This document shows positions 1 to 8,844 of a DNA stretch of 64,000 nucleotides, in pieces (positions within the stretch are counted from its first letter, which is position 1; each line of letters begins with the position of its first letter). The translations under genes and the position numbers were made by a program. The notes under the pieces are model-generated. The model made no database searches. It had not been told where the DNA came from and saw nothing but the letters and a program-made list of their open reading frames with translations. This DNA comes from Halopseudomonas pertucinogena (GTDB taxonomy: Bacteria > Pseudomonadota > Gammaproteobacteria > Pseudomonadales > Pseudomonadaceae). The stretch is taken from positions 1 to 64,000 of the forward strand of contig NZ_BMNN01000003.1 in NCBI RefSeq assembly GCF_014646575.1. The letters run 5' to 3'.

Positions 1-21
1 ACAAGTCTCTTGCCAGGGCAT
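1..21 (-). CDS. IS481-family transposase, N-terminal 7 codons only
   Basis: Reading the minus strand from 21 to 1 gives ATG CCC TGG CAA GAG ACT TGT (MPWQETC), and the frame stays open to the edge. A strong Shine-Dalgarno (AAGGAGG) lies about 8 bases upstream, at roughly 30-36, which favours this ATG over the in-frame ATG at 42. MPW(K/Q)ET is a typical opening of IS481-family transposases, which are DDE recombinases with an N-terminal helix-turn-helix. Nothing about the catalytic core can be seen, so whether the element is active is unknown. Confidence 0.65.
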
Positions 22-54
22 GGGCTGGTCCTCCTTGCCCATACCGTAACTTGT

Positions 55-97
55 GTAACCCATGTTGCCGGTCTGATCTGTTACCTATGTTGCCGGT
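55..97. repeat. Two 18-bp direct repeats inside the IS end
   Basis: The + strand carries gtaacccatgttgccggt (55-72) and gttacctatgttgccggt (80-97), a 25-bp period with two mismatches. They probably form the bipartite transposase-binding site of the IS terminus, since the outer copy ends next to the terminal TGTGCA. The stop codon of the truncated vgrG frame (85-87) falls inside the outer copy. Confidence 0.7.
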
Positions 98-1152
98 TTG
101 CACACTCCCCAGCCCTCTCCCACGAGGGGAGAGGGAGAAAACCAGAGTGGTCCTGATAGATCGGTGACAGATTCCTCTAGAACCTGCGGCTGTTTGCCTT
201 CGTGGTGGAGCTCGGTGATCAGCCAGAGGTCGTTCCAGCTGGTTCTTGGGTGGCCTTGCAGTTCGAGGAAGTGGCCGCTGCGCAGGGTCGGCTGGTCGCT
301 GTGGGCGGTGGCCTGGTGGTAGTCGCTGCGGTGGCGTTCGAGGCTGCGTTGGGCCAGTTGCTTGCCGCGGGTGCGGTCGGTGAAGCGCCCGGGGTAGTCG
401 TAGTCTTCCAGGTCGGGCAGCTGTTCGGCCCGAGCCTGGCTTTCCAGCTGCAGGCGGGCTTTGTTGTGGTCGTAGTCACGGCGGGTGACGCGGCTGGTGC
501 GGGTTTCCAGTCTTACGCCGAAGCGCTTGATCACCGGCTCGTCAGCGACCATGCCGTTGCCCTGGTCGAAGCTGACCGGGGCGAGGCGCGGGAATACGGT
601 CTGGTCGTCGCCGAACACCAGCAAGTGGCCGTCCTGGCTGTGGCGGAAGTGGTAGTGGATGCCCTCTTCTTCACACAGGCGCTGGATGAAGTGCAGGTCA
701 CTCTCGTCGTACTGGGTGCAGTAGTCCCGTTCGGGATACTCGCTGCCCAGCTGGAACTGGAAGGCGTCGCTCTGGATGCCGTGGTCGTCGAGTACCCGGC
801 TGATGATCTGCGGTACCGACAGGTGCTGGAAGATGCGCTGGTTGTGGCGCAGGGACAAATAGTGCAGGTGCGGTACCAGCTCCAGCCGGTAGCGGGTCAT
901 GCGTTTGCCGGATTCGCCGATGGCGGCGTGGTGGATCAGCCCGTGCAGGCCGGTGCCGTTACCGAGATCCAGCCAGGCGTTGTGCTGCAGCAGGGCTTCC
1001 AGGTCCAGATCGGGCTGGTCGCTGACCAGTTGCAGTTCGATACGGTAGCACTGGCTGATCGCCTCGCGGGCGCGGAAGCCCAGGACCTTGAAGTCGTGGT
1101 CGATGCCCGGCAGGGTCAGGGTGAAGTGTGCTGCGTTGGCGGGGGCGAACAT
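85..1152 (-). pseudogene. vgrG: VgrG (type VI secretion spike), 3'-truncated
   Basis: The intact part encodes the gp27-like base of a VgrG spike protein: LTLPGIDHDFKVLGFRAREA at the start, then YDESDLHFIQRLCEEEGIHY and HEGKQPQVLEES typical of the family. VgrG proteins are usually 600 residues or more, with a gp5-like OB fold and a beta-helix needle. Here homology stops near residue 330 (about position 160), and the last 23 codons are read from a palindromic repeat and the IS end. The gp5 and needle regions and any C-terminal effector domain are absent from this frame. The ATG at 1152 has a good ribosome site (AGAGGA). The gene lies 75 bp downstream of hcp on the same strand. The truncated product is unlikely to form a functional spike tip. 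The lost 3' part could still lie beyond the IS, outside the window. Confidence 0.85.
113..135. repeat. CTCTCCC/GGGAGAG palindrome at the vgrG-IS junction
   Basis: The segment ccctctccc-acga-ggggagaggg is an almost perfect hairpin and belongs to the same dispersed repeat type as the copies at 49432-49456 and 49538-49582. It sits exactly between the last recognisable vgrG codons and the IS terminus. Translated in the vgrG frame it yields the artefactual peptide SPSPLVGEGWG. Confidence 0.8.
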
Positions 1153-1183
1153 CCGCTGTCCTCTTCTCGCGATAACGTGAAAA

Positions 1184-1209
1184 CCACCGGCCGGTTACCC
1201 GGCCAGTGG
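1184..1209 (-). promoter_or_regulatory. Hairpin between hcp and vgrG
   Basis: An 11-bp arm (ccaccggccgg) and its near-complement (ccggccagtgg) flank a 4-base loop in the 75-bp hcp-vgrG gap. On the minus strand the hairpin is followed by TTTTC. It could be a partial terminator or an RNA stabiliser that raises Hcp over VgrG output; this role is inferred from position only. Confidence 0.5.
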
Positions 1210-1227
1210 TGGACGATTGTCACAGAA

Positions 1228-1746
1228 TCACGCGGAGATCGGTGTGCGCCAGTCGTCAGAACCGGAAGTTCCGGACACTTCGTGGGTCCAGATGATCTTG
1301 CGGTAGGTGAAATACACATCTTCCAGGTGGGTGAAGTGCGACAGCGACGGATCCTGGCAGTTGGGCATGCGCGACTGCACGTCGACGATGATGGCGTCTT
1401 CCAGTTCGATGGTGAAGTAGTGCTCCTGGGTGCCGGTGGCGGAGGTGCGATACCATTCCAGACGGCACTTGTTCAGACGCTCGCCGGAGGTCAGGGCGTT
1501 AAACAGCAGGGGGGAGGACTTGTCGAAGACCTTGGTGATCATCAGCGGCTTATGTACGCGCTGGCCGGTAGGCTGACCGGACTGCGGGTCGCGGGGAATG
1601 ATGACCTGATGATCGAAAGCCTGAACCAGGATCTGGTCTTCATGACCTTCCTGGAAGATGTTGCCGACCGAATCCTCGGTGAAGGTGCCGGCGGTGATGA
1701 GGCCCTGTTTGGTGCCTTCGATGGTCATGTACGCTGGTGTTGGCAT
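1228..1746 (-). CDS. hcp: Hcp, type VI secretion tube protein
   Basis: The 172-residue product matches the Hcp (DUF796) family in length and sequence: MPTPAYMTIEGTKQGLITAG at the N-terminus, a central KPLMITKVFDKSSPLLFNAL, and a C-terminal DVYFTYRKIIWTHE. Hcp forms the stacked hexameric rings of the T6SS inner tube and is secreted, acting also as a chaperone for small effectors. The ATG at 1746 has a strong Shine-Dalgarno (AAGGAGAG). It is followed by a hairpin and the truncated vgrG, forming an hcp-vgrG pair. No baseplate or sheath genes are in the window, so this looks like an orphan satellite cluster that depends on a T6SS elsewhere. Confidence 0.95.
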   Translation of the reverse strand: MPTPAYMTIEGTKQGLITAGTFTEDSVGNIFQEGHEDQILVQAFDHQVIIPRDPQSGQPTGQRVHKPLMITKVFDKSSPLLFNALTSGERLNKCRLEWYRTSATGTQEHYFTIELEDAIIVDVQSRMPNCQDPSLSHFTHLEDVYFTYRKIIWTHEVSGTSGSDDWRTPISA

Positions 1747-2149
1747 CTTGCTCTCCTTGCCACGGGGTTTGAAGGAACCGGTTGGTGGCTCCCTGTGTGA
1801 GCCTGAACAAGAGCAAGCCCCATGCCACTTAAAAATAAATGGTTAAATTCAATACGTTACGAATTTCTACCGCTCCGTATTCTTTTCGCACCGGCCAGCT
1901 TGTGAACGACTTGGCATTAAAGTGCGCAACTTGTTGCGCACACCTGACCAGAAGCTGCGCAGGTTTCCTGCAGGCGCCGTCCCGCCTGCTCTGGCAGAGG
2001 ATAACCACAGACTTATCCACAGCCGACGTGTGCAACAAGCTGCGCACTGCCCTTTGGCAACTTCTGCCGCTTCGCTGGATCAAAGCCCGACAATCGCGTT
2101 ATTGTGCAATCGCTTCGGATAAAAACACCCCGGGTCAGGGAAGTCGTTG
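1747..2149. promoter_or_regulatory. 403-bp divergent intergenic region with two similar dyads and a DnaA-box-like site
   Basis: This region separates hcp (minus) from the DASS permease (plus) and holds no convincing gene. It contains GTGCGCAACTTGTTGCGCAC (1922-1941), two 8-bp arms around a 4-base spacer, and a related imperfect dyad GTGTGCAACAAGCTGCGCAC (2028-2047). Between them, TTATCCACA (2013-2021) matches the DnaA-box consensus. The stretch 1828-1880 is notably AT-rich and may carry the hcp promoter. The dyads look like binding sites for a dimeric regulator, but I cannot name it. Confidence 0.45.
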
Positions 2150-3919
2150 ATGACAATAGAAATTGCGCTGGTGCTCGGCATTGCAGGCGTCGCCATCCTG
2201 CTGTTTGCCACGGAAAAACTTCGTATTGATGCAGTGGCGCTACTGGTGCTTTCCGGCCTGGCTATCCTGGGGCTGGTATCCCCCGGCCAGGCCCTGAGCG
2301 GTTTCAGCAACCAGGCGACGGTAACGGTGGCCGCCATGTTCATTCTGGCGGCCGGATTGCAGAACAGCGGCGCGCTGTCGGGTATCGGCCGATTGCTGGG
2401 CAATGCCAGATCGCCGTTCCTGTTCCTGTTGATCCTGTTCGGCGTGCTGGCCGTGGTGGCGCCCTTCGTCAACAATACCGCCGTGGTCGCTGTTTTCATG
2501 CCGATCGTGATGACCGCCACCGCCAGCATCGGCATGTCGGCATCCAAGGCGCTGATTCCCCTTTCCTATGTCTCGCAGATGGCCGGTGTCTGCACGCTGG
2601 TGGGCACTTCCACCAACCTGCTGGTCAATGCCATGGCCAGGGATCTGGGGCATCCGGGCTTCAGCATGTTCGAGTTCACTCCGCTGGGGGTGATCTGCTT
2701 CTTCGCCGGCTGCTTCTATCTACTCACCTTCGGGCGCTGGTTGCTGCCGGATACGCGGGCCACCGAACTGGTCGAGCACTACGAGCTGGGCAAGTACATC
2801 ACCGAGCTGCGGGTCATGGCCGATTCGTCGCTGATCGGCACCTCGGTCGGCGAAGCCAAGCTGGGAGAGGAATATGGCGTCTACGTCCTCGAACTGCTGC
2901 GGGGGGAGGAAAAGGTCTGGTCGCCCCGCTCGCAGGTCCTCGAGGAGGGCGACATCCTCATTGCCCGGGGCGACTGGTCCAAGCTGGACGAGCTGAAAAA
3001 CCAGACCGGGCTGGAGATCAACCCGGAGTTTCAGCTCAAGCAGCGAACCCTGGAAGAAGGCACGCAGCAGGTGCTGACCGAGGTGATGATAGCGCCCCGC
3101 TCGCGTCTGATCGGCAGCAGCCTGGCCATGCTCGACCGGCGCTGGCAGCACAGCGCTACCGTGCTTGCCGTGCATCGGCGCGGTGAGGTGCTGCGCAAGC
3201 AGCTGAAGGATGTCCGCCTGAACGTGGGCGATGTGCTGCTGTTGCTCACGCCGGAGAGCGAGATGGCGTCCCTGCGCAAGGACAACAACGTGATCGTCCT
3301 GAGTCAGCGCGATCAGGACAGGCCCATGGGCTGGCGCGCCCCCTTTGCGCTGGCGACCATGGTGCTGGTGATTGCCACCTCGGCCATTGGCCTGGCGCCC
3401 ATCTCGATCACCGCTCTCATCGGCGCCGTGGCCATGACGCTGGCCGGCTGCCTGGAAGCGGATGAGGTCTACGACGCCATCGACTGGCGCATCATCATCC
3501 TGCTTGCCGGCCTGCTGCCGCTGGGGGTCGCCATGAGCCAGAGCGGCGCTGCGGAGTTCATCGCAGCCAATACCATCGGCCTGGTGAGCGGGTTCGGCCC
3601 GCTGGTGGTGCTGGCCGTGCTTTATCTCATGGCCCTGCTGCTGACCGAGTTCATGAGCAATGCCGCAGCGGCGGTACTGCTGACACCCATCGGCATGACC
3701 ACGGCGAACATGCTCGACGTCGACCCTACCCCTTTCCTGATCGCCGTGACCTTTGCCGCGTCGACCAGTTTCGCCACACCGGTGGGCTATCAGACCAACA
3801 CCATGGTCTACACCGCGGGCGGCTATCGCTTCACCGATTTCATCAAGGTAGGCCTGCCGCTGAACCTGATCTTCTGGGTGCTGGGGGTGATCTTCATACC
3901 CCTGTTCTGGCCGTTCTGA
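2150..3919 (+). CDS. SLC13/DASS-family permease with two TrkA-C (RCK_C) domains
   Basis: This 589-residue membrane protein resembles sodium:sulfate/dicarboxylate symporters of the DASS family. It has two hydrophobic halves (about residues 1-205 and 400-589) around a soluble centre with two RCK_C domains (about 215-285 and 305-380). Family motifs are visible in each half: NNTAVVAVFMP and GTSTNLLVNAM in the first, TEFMSNAAAAVLLTP and ATPVGYQTNTMVY in the second. Members of this subtype carry sulfate or other anions; the substrate cannot be told from sequence. I chose the ATG at 2150, with CAGGGAAG upstream, over the TTG one codon earlier. It is monocistronic, ending at a strong terminator. Confidence 0.85.
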   Translation: MTIEIALVLGIAGVAILLFATEKLRIDAVALLVLSGLAILGLVSPGQALSGFSNQATVTVAAMFILAAGLQNSGALSGIGRLLGNARSPFLFLLILFGVLAVVAPFVNNTAVVAVFMPIVMTATASIGMSASKALIPLSYVSQMAGVCTLVGTSTNLLVNAMARDLGHPGFSMFEFTPLGVICFFAGCFYLLTFGRWLLPDTRATELVEHYELGKYITELRVMADSSLIGTSVGEAKLGEEYGVYVLELLRGEEKVWSPRSQVLEEGDILIARGDWSKLDELKNQTGLEINPEFQLKQRTLEEGTQQVLTEVMIAPRSRLIGSSLAMLDRRWQHSATVLAVHRRGEVLRKQLKDVRLNVGDVLLLLTPESEMASLRKDNNVIVLSQRDQDRPMGWRAPFALATMVLVIATSAIGLAPISITALIGAVAMTLAGCLEADEVYDAIDWRIIILLAGLLPLGVAMSQSGAAEFIAANTIGLVSGFGPLVVLAVLYLMALLLTEFMSNAAAAVLLTPIGMTTANMLDVDPTPFLIAVTFAASTSFATPVGYQTNTMVYTAGGYRFTDFIKVGLPLNLIFWVLGVIFIPLFWPF

Positions 3920-3922
3920 GCA

Positions 3923-3950
3923 CAAAAAAGCGCCCCGCGGGGCGCTTTTT
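3923..3950. terminator. Bidirectional rho-independent terminator
   Basis: AAAAAAGCGCCCC-GCGG-style stem: GCGCCCCGCGGGGCGC flanked by A6 on the left and T5 on the right. It can end both the DASS permease transcript (plus) and the purA transcript (minus), which converge here. Confidence 0.95.
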
Positions 3951-3964
3951 CATATCACATCAGC

Positions 3965-5302
<1,338 letters not shown>

Positions 5303-6493
5303 TCAGAATTCCAGCTCGCCAACCTGCCAGCCGTTGTTTTCATGGCGCAGGATGCGATCGCAGCCCAGCGCTGCAGCGTCGCTGTCCAGTTGCCCGGGAA
5401 GCGCCATTATCACCCGCTCACCGGCGGCGCGCAGCTCGGCGACCCTGGTCTGCAGGCCGGGCTGGTCACTGTGCGGCGCCCAGATGCCATGGTTGCGGCT
5501 GTCCGCTTCGATATCTCCCCATGCAACCAGCAGGCGCAGGTCGGTGGAGAAGCCTGTCGCCGGGCGAGCGCGACCGAAGTCCCGCCCGATATCATCGTAG
5601 CGGCCGCCCTGGGCGATGCTCTGACCGGTGCCGGGGATGAACGCCGCGAAGGTCACTCCGGTATGGTAGTAGTAGCCACGCAACTCGGCGAGATCGAAAT
5701 ACAGCGGCACCGACGGATAACGGGTGGAGATCACCCGGGCGATCTCCACCAGCTCATCCAGCGCGGTCAGGATATGCTCGGGGGCACCCTTGAACAGTTC
5801 ATGGGCACGCTCCAGCACGTCGATATCCCCGGCCAGGTCGACCAGACCGCTGAGCATCGCGGCCAGCTCAGGCTGCTCTATCTGCGCCGTGATCTCGCGG
5901 ACCTCGTCACCGGCCTTGCGCTGCAACGCACCGAACAACGCACGCTCGGCCGTCTCATCCAGCTCCGCGGCCTGCACCAGGCCACGGTAGATGCCGACAT
6001 GGCCCAGATCCAGATGCACACCGGTCACGCGGCTGGCAGCAAGGGTCTCCAGCATCAGTGAAATGACTTCGATATCGCTGGCACTGGACGCATCCCCGTA
6101 CAGCTCGGCGCCCAGCTGAATCAGGCTGCGCGCGGTGGACAGCGGGCGCGGCAGGGTATGCAGCACGCTGCCGCAGTAGCACAAGCGGCTCGGCCCTTCC
6201 GCACCCAGGGTGTGAGCGTCGATGCGTGCAACCTGGGGCGTGATATCGGCACGCAGACCGAGCATGCGTCCCGACATCCGGTCGGTCATCTTGAAGGTCT
6301 GCAGATCAAGGTCATGACCGGAACCGGTCAGGAGGGATTCGAGGTACTCGATGTGGGGGGTAATGACCAGGTCATAACCCCACCGGGAAAACAGATCCAG
6401 CAGTTGCCGGCGTGCTGCCTCGGTTCGGGCCGCCTCTTCAGGCAGCACTTCTTCGATCCCGTCAGGCAACAGCCAGCGATCAACAGTAGGCAT
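5303..6493 (-). CDS. hisZ: ATP phosphoribosyltransferase regulatory subunit HisZ
   Basis: HisZ is a class II aminoacyl-tRNA synthetase-like (HisRS) paralogue without tRNA charging activity. It assembles with the short form of HisG to give active, histidine-regulated ATP phosphoribosyltransferase. The 396-residue sequence shows [14 protein letters not shown] at the start, [17 protein letters not shown] in the motif 2 region and a C-terminal [20 protein letters not shown]. The ATG at 6493 (AAGG upstream) gives [12 protein letters not shown], matching Pseudomonas HisZ; a TTG two codons earlier is less likely. In pseudomonads it normally sits between DUF2065 and purA, as here apart from the missing DUF2065 gene. 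Confidence 0.96.
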   Translation of the reverse strand: MPTVDRWLLPDGIEEVLPEEAARTEAARRQLLDLFSRWGYDLVITPHIEYLESLLTGSGHDLDLQTFKMTDRMSGRMLGLRADITPQVARIDAHTLGAEGPSRLCYCGSVLHTLPRPLSTARSLIQLGAELYGDASSASDIEVISLMLETLAASRVTGVHLDLGHVGIYRGLVQAAELDETAERALFGALQRKAGDEVREITAQIEQPELAAMLSGLVDLAGDIDVLERAHELFKGAPEHILTALDELVEIARVISTRYPSVPLYFDLAELRGYYYHTGVTFAAFIPGTGQSIAQGGRYDDIGRDFGRARPATGFSTDLRLLVAWGDIEADSRNHGIWAPHSDQPGLQTRVAELRAAGERVIMALPGQLDSDAAALGCDRILRHENNGWQVGELEF

Positions 6494-6512
6494 CTTCAAA
6501 ACCTTAAATTCG

Positions 6513-6600
6513 TTAGCGGATCAGGTACAGACAGGCGGCACCCATCAGCATGTACAGCAGGCCGGTCACAAAAAAGCCGGGATGCCCCGGCTGCGCGATT
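6513..6600 (-). pseudogene. Possible 3' remnant of a DUF2065 (YjeT-like) gene
   Basis: Between hflC and hisZ, where Pseudomonas genomes normally carry a small DUF2065 membrane protein of about 60 residues, the minus strand encodes [18 protein letters not shown] followed by a stop (6513-6515). This resembles the conserved C-terminal helix of that family (G-L-x-x-M-L-x-G...LYL-R). The frame is closed by a stop near 6612 and has no good start. A terminator hairpin occupies its 5' part, so the N-terminal half appears to be gone. The match is short, so chance resemblance is possible. Confidence 0.45.
6570..6591 (-). terminator. Rho-independent terminator downstream of hflC
   Basis: On the minus strand GCCGGGGCATCCCGGC is followed directly by TTTTTT. 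It lies 58 bases after the hflC stop and would end or attenuate the hfq-hflX-hflK-hflC transcript before hisZ-purA. If efficient, hisZ and purA need a promoter of their own; I cannot identify one confidently in the 76 bases left. Confidence 0.8.
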
Positions 6601-6615
6601 GTAGCATGATTTCAG

Positions 6616-6641
6616 GCGACCACACCCGCGGGTGTGGTCGC
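6616..6641. repeat. Perfect 26-bp palindrome just after the hflC stop
   Basis: The arm gcgaccacacccg is followed immediately by its exact complement cgggtgtggtcgc, with no spacer. There is no T-run on the minus strand, so it is not a classical terminator by itself. It may stabilise the 3' end of hflC mRNA, or it may be a palindromic repeat inserted where the DUF2065 gene used to be. Confidence 0.8.
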
Positions 6642-6648
6642 TTTCCGA

Positions 6649-7521
6649 TCAGGGCTGCCGGGAGCCCTGGAAGAAGCGGAAGAAGTCGCTCTGCGGGTCC
6701 AGCACCAGCACGTCCGACTTGCTGTCGAAGCTCTCGCGGTAGGCCTGCAGGCTCCGGTAGAACGAGTAGAACTCCGGATCCTTGTTGTAGGCTTCGGCAT
6801 AGATGGCCGCAGCCTGGGCATCACCCTGACCGCGGATCTCCTCCGCCTCACGGAAGGCTTCCGCCAGGATAACCCGCTGCTGACGATCCGCATCCGCGCG
6901 GATACCTTCAGCCAGCTCGCGACCCTTGGCGCGATGCTCTCGGGCTTCGCGTTCACGCTCGGAGCTCATGCGCTCGAACACGCTGCGGTTCACCTCTCGC
7001 GGCAGGTCGATCGCCTTGACCCGGACGTCGATGACTTCAATGCCCAGCTCGCGGCGGGCGCTGTCGTTCAGGTCAGCGGTGATGTCAGCCATCAGCTGGT
7101 CACGCTCCCCGGCAACCACTTCGTGCAGCGTACGGCGCGCCACTTCGTTGCGCAGGCCCGACTCAAGCTGGCGGGACAGACGCTCCTCGGCAATCGAGCG
7201 CATGCCGGAAGTGGCAGTGTAGTAACGCTGCACATTGGCGATGCGCCATTTGGCGAAGGAGTCCACCATCAGCGCCTTCTTCTCCAGCGTCAGGTAGCGC
7301 TGGGTGGAGGTATCCAGGGTCAGCAGCCGGCCGTCGAACAGCTTGGCTTCCTGGACGAAGGGCAGCTTGAAGTGCAGGCCCGGCGGCACATCATCACGCA
7401 CCACCTTACCGAACTGCAGCACCAGGCCGCGCTCGGTCTGGGACACGATGAAGAAGCTGTTCCAGCCGACAACCAGCACCACCAGGGCAATGATCAGTCC
7501 AAAGATCGACTTGTTACTCAT
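6649..7521 (-). CDS. hflC: HflC, SPFH-domain modulator of FtsH
   Basis: HflC pairs with HflK in a large inner-membrane complex that surrounds FtsH protease and limits its access to membrane substrates. The 290-residue protein has one N-terminal membrane segment (about residues 7-27, IFGLIIALVVLVVGWNSFFI), then a prohibitin/SPFH domain including LQFGKV, VRVKAIDLPREVN and a charged helical stretch with REREAREHRAKGRELAEGIR. It lacks the insertion that makes E. coli HflC longer (334), as usual for pseudomonads. Its ATG overlaps the hflK stop (ATGA), indicating translational coupling. Confidence 0.97.
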   Translation of the reverse strand: MSNKSIFGLIIALVVLVVGWNSFFIVSQTERGLVLQFGKVVRDDVPPGLHFKLPFVQEAKLFDGRLLTLDTSTQRYLTLEKKALMVDSFAKWRIANVQRYYTATSGMRSIAEERLSRQLESGLRNEVARRTLHEVVAGERDQLMADITADLNDSARRELGIEVIDVRVKAIDLPREVNRSVFERMSSEREREAREHRAKGRELAEGIRADADRQQRVILAEAFREAEEIRGQGDAQAAAIYAEAYNKDPEFYSFYRSLQAYRESFDSKSDVLVLDPQSDFFRFFQGSRQP

Positions 7522-8726
7522 CAGCGGGTCTCCCTCGAACGCAGATCGCGCTGCTGCTGCAATTGAACTGGCAGGCGCGTATTGGCTTCAGCGCCGGTAC
7601 TGGATGTGACATTGCTGCCGGATGAGGACGAGCTGCTGCCGCCCTGCTGCATCAGCTTGTCGATCGGCAGGTACAACAGGTTGTTGCTGCCCTCACCCGA
7701 CACAACGATCTTGCTGGTGTTGCTCAGCACTTCCTGGACGGTCTCGATGAACATCCGCTCGCGCATCACTTCCGGCGCCTGGCGGTACTCGCTGACCAGC
7801 AGGTTGAAGCGTTCCGCCTCACCCTCGGCGCGGGCGACGATGGCCTGGCGGTAACCGTTGGCCTCTTCCAGCAGACGCTGGGCCTGACCACGGGCTTCCG
7901 GGATCACGCTGTTGGCATAGGACTCGGCCTGGTTGCGCTCGCGCACCTCGTCTTCCCGGGCACGGATCACGTCGTCAAACGCATCCTGCACTTCAGCCGG
8001 TGCCTGGGCGCTCTCGATGTTCACCTGCACCACGGTGATGCCGGTCTGGTAGTTGTCCAGATAACGCTGCAGGCGCTCGGTGGTGGCCACGCCCATCTGC
8101 TCCCGCCCCTCGGTCAGCACATCGTGCATCGGCGTCGAGCCGACCACGTGACGCAGCGCACTCTCGGTCGCGTGCCGCAGACTGGTTTCGGGATCCTCGA
8201 CCTTGAGCACGAAGTCCTGCAGGTTGGAGATCCGGTACTGGACCGCCAGTGGCACCTCAACGATGTTCTCGTCTTCGGTCAGCATCTGCCCCTGTTGGCG
8301 GTAAGAACGGACCGCGGTGACGTTGCGCTGGAATTTCTTCTCAAACGGCGGGAAGTAGACATGCAGACCCGACTCGACGGTACGGTTGTACTCACCCAGT
8401 CGCAGAATCACGGCCTGCTCCTGCTCATCCACCATGTAGATGGCATTGAACAGCCAGATCACGAACAGCAGCAGTACGCCGATGATCCAGACGCCCTTGG
8501 GTATGCCCTGGCCGCCGCCGATCTGACGGCCGCCACCGCCACCACCGGCACGCTTCTTGTTGCCGAATATGCCGTTCAGGCTGTCCTGCAGCTTGCGCAG
8601 AGCCTCGTCCAGATCCGGTGGCCCCTGCTTGCCGCCGCGGTTGTCGCCGCCGCCACGGTTGCCACCGCTCCCCCAGGGGTCCTGGTTGTTCGAATTGTTA
8701 CCGCCACCAGGCTCATTCCACGCCAT
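7521..8726 (-). CDS. hflK: HflK, SPFH-domain modulator of FtsH
   Basis: This 401-residue partner of HflC starts with a Gly/Asn-rich cytoplasmic segment (AWNEPGGGNNSNNQDPWG), a second glycine-rich patch (AGGGGGGRQIGGGQG) and a membrane helix near residues 78-98. The SPFH domain follows (VDEQEQAVILRLGEYNRTV), then a long helical region with IRAREDEVRERNQAESYAN. The C-terminus is Ser-rich. The ATG at 8726 has GGAGAA upstream and fits the conserved MAWNEPGG; the 15 upstream in-frame codons are not part of the family. It is coupled to hflC and follows hflX by about 118 bp. Confidence 0.97.
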   Translation of the reverse strand: MAWNEPGGGNNSNNQDPWGSGGNRGGGDNRGGKQGPPDLDEALRKLQDSLNGIFGNKKRAGGGGGGRQIGGGQGIPKGVWIIGVLLLFVIWLFNAIYMVDEQEQAVILRLGEYNRTVESGLHVYFPPFEKKFQRNVTAVRSYRQQGQMLTEDENIVEVPLAVQYRISNLQDFVLKVEDPETSLRHATESALRHVVGSTPMHDVLTEGREQMGVATTERLQRYLDNYQTGITVVQVNIESAQAPAEVQDAFDDVIRAREDEVRERNQAESYANSVIPEARGQAQRLLEEANGYRQAIVARAEGEAERFNLLVSEYRQAPEVMRERMFIETVQEVLSNTSKIVVSGEGSNNLLYLPIDKLMQQGGSSSSSSGSNVTSSTGAEANTRLPVQLQQQRDLRSRETR

Positions 8727-8844
8727 AGCGTTCTCCGTTGTCCAAAACTGTGAAACCGCTTCGGTCGACACCGTCTGCCGACACAGTCATCTGCGCAATG
8801 CTACAGCAAACACCGGCCGGTTCGCGAACCGCAACCGGCATCCA

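Larger units (their letters stand above)
1..104 (-). mobile_element. IS481-family insertion sequence, terminal fragment running off the left edge
   Basis: On the minus strand this element begins at 104 with TGTGCAAACCGGCAACAT, followed by a second copy of the same motif and then the start of a transposase. The layout of terminal TGTGCA, two ACCGGCAACAT-GGT-AC repeats and a transposase beginning MPWQET is what I know from IS481-type (DDE integrase-core) elements. Only the transposase-start end is present; the rest lies outside the window. No target duplication can be checked because the other end is missing. Family assignment is from memory of the termini and the N-terminus. Confidence 0.7.

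Noticed and set aside
85-156. C-terminal SPSPLVGEGWGVCKPAT of the vgrG frame as a genuine protein end
   Set aside because: It is a translation of the CTCTCCC palindrome and the IS terminus, not VgrG sequence.
202-1800. 532-codon open frame opposite vgrG and hcp
   Set aside because: Antisense shadow with Val/Ala/Gly-rich sequence; both vgrG and hcp match known families on the minus strand.
2013-2021. DnaA box as sign of a replication origin
   Set aside because: Only one consensus box, no AT-rich 13-mers cluster and no dnaA, dnaN, parAB or rep gene nearby.
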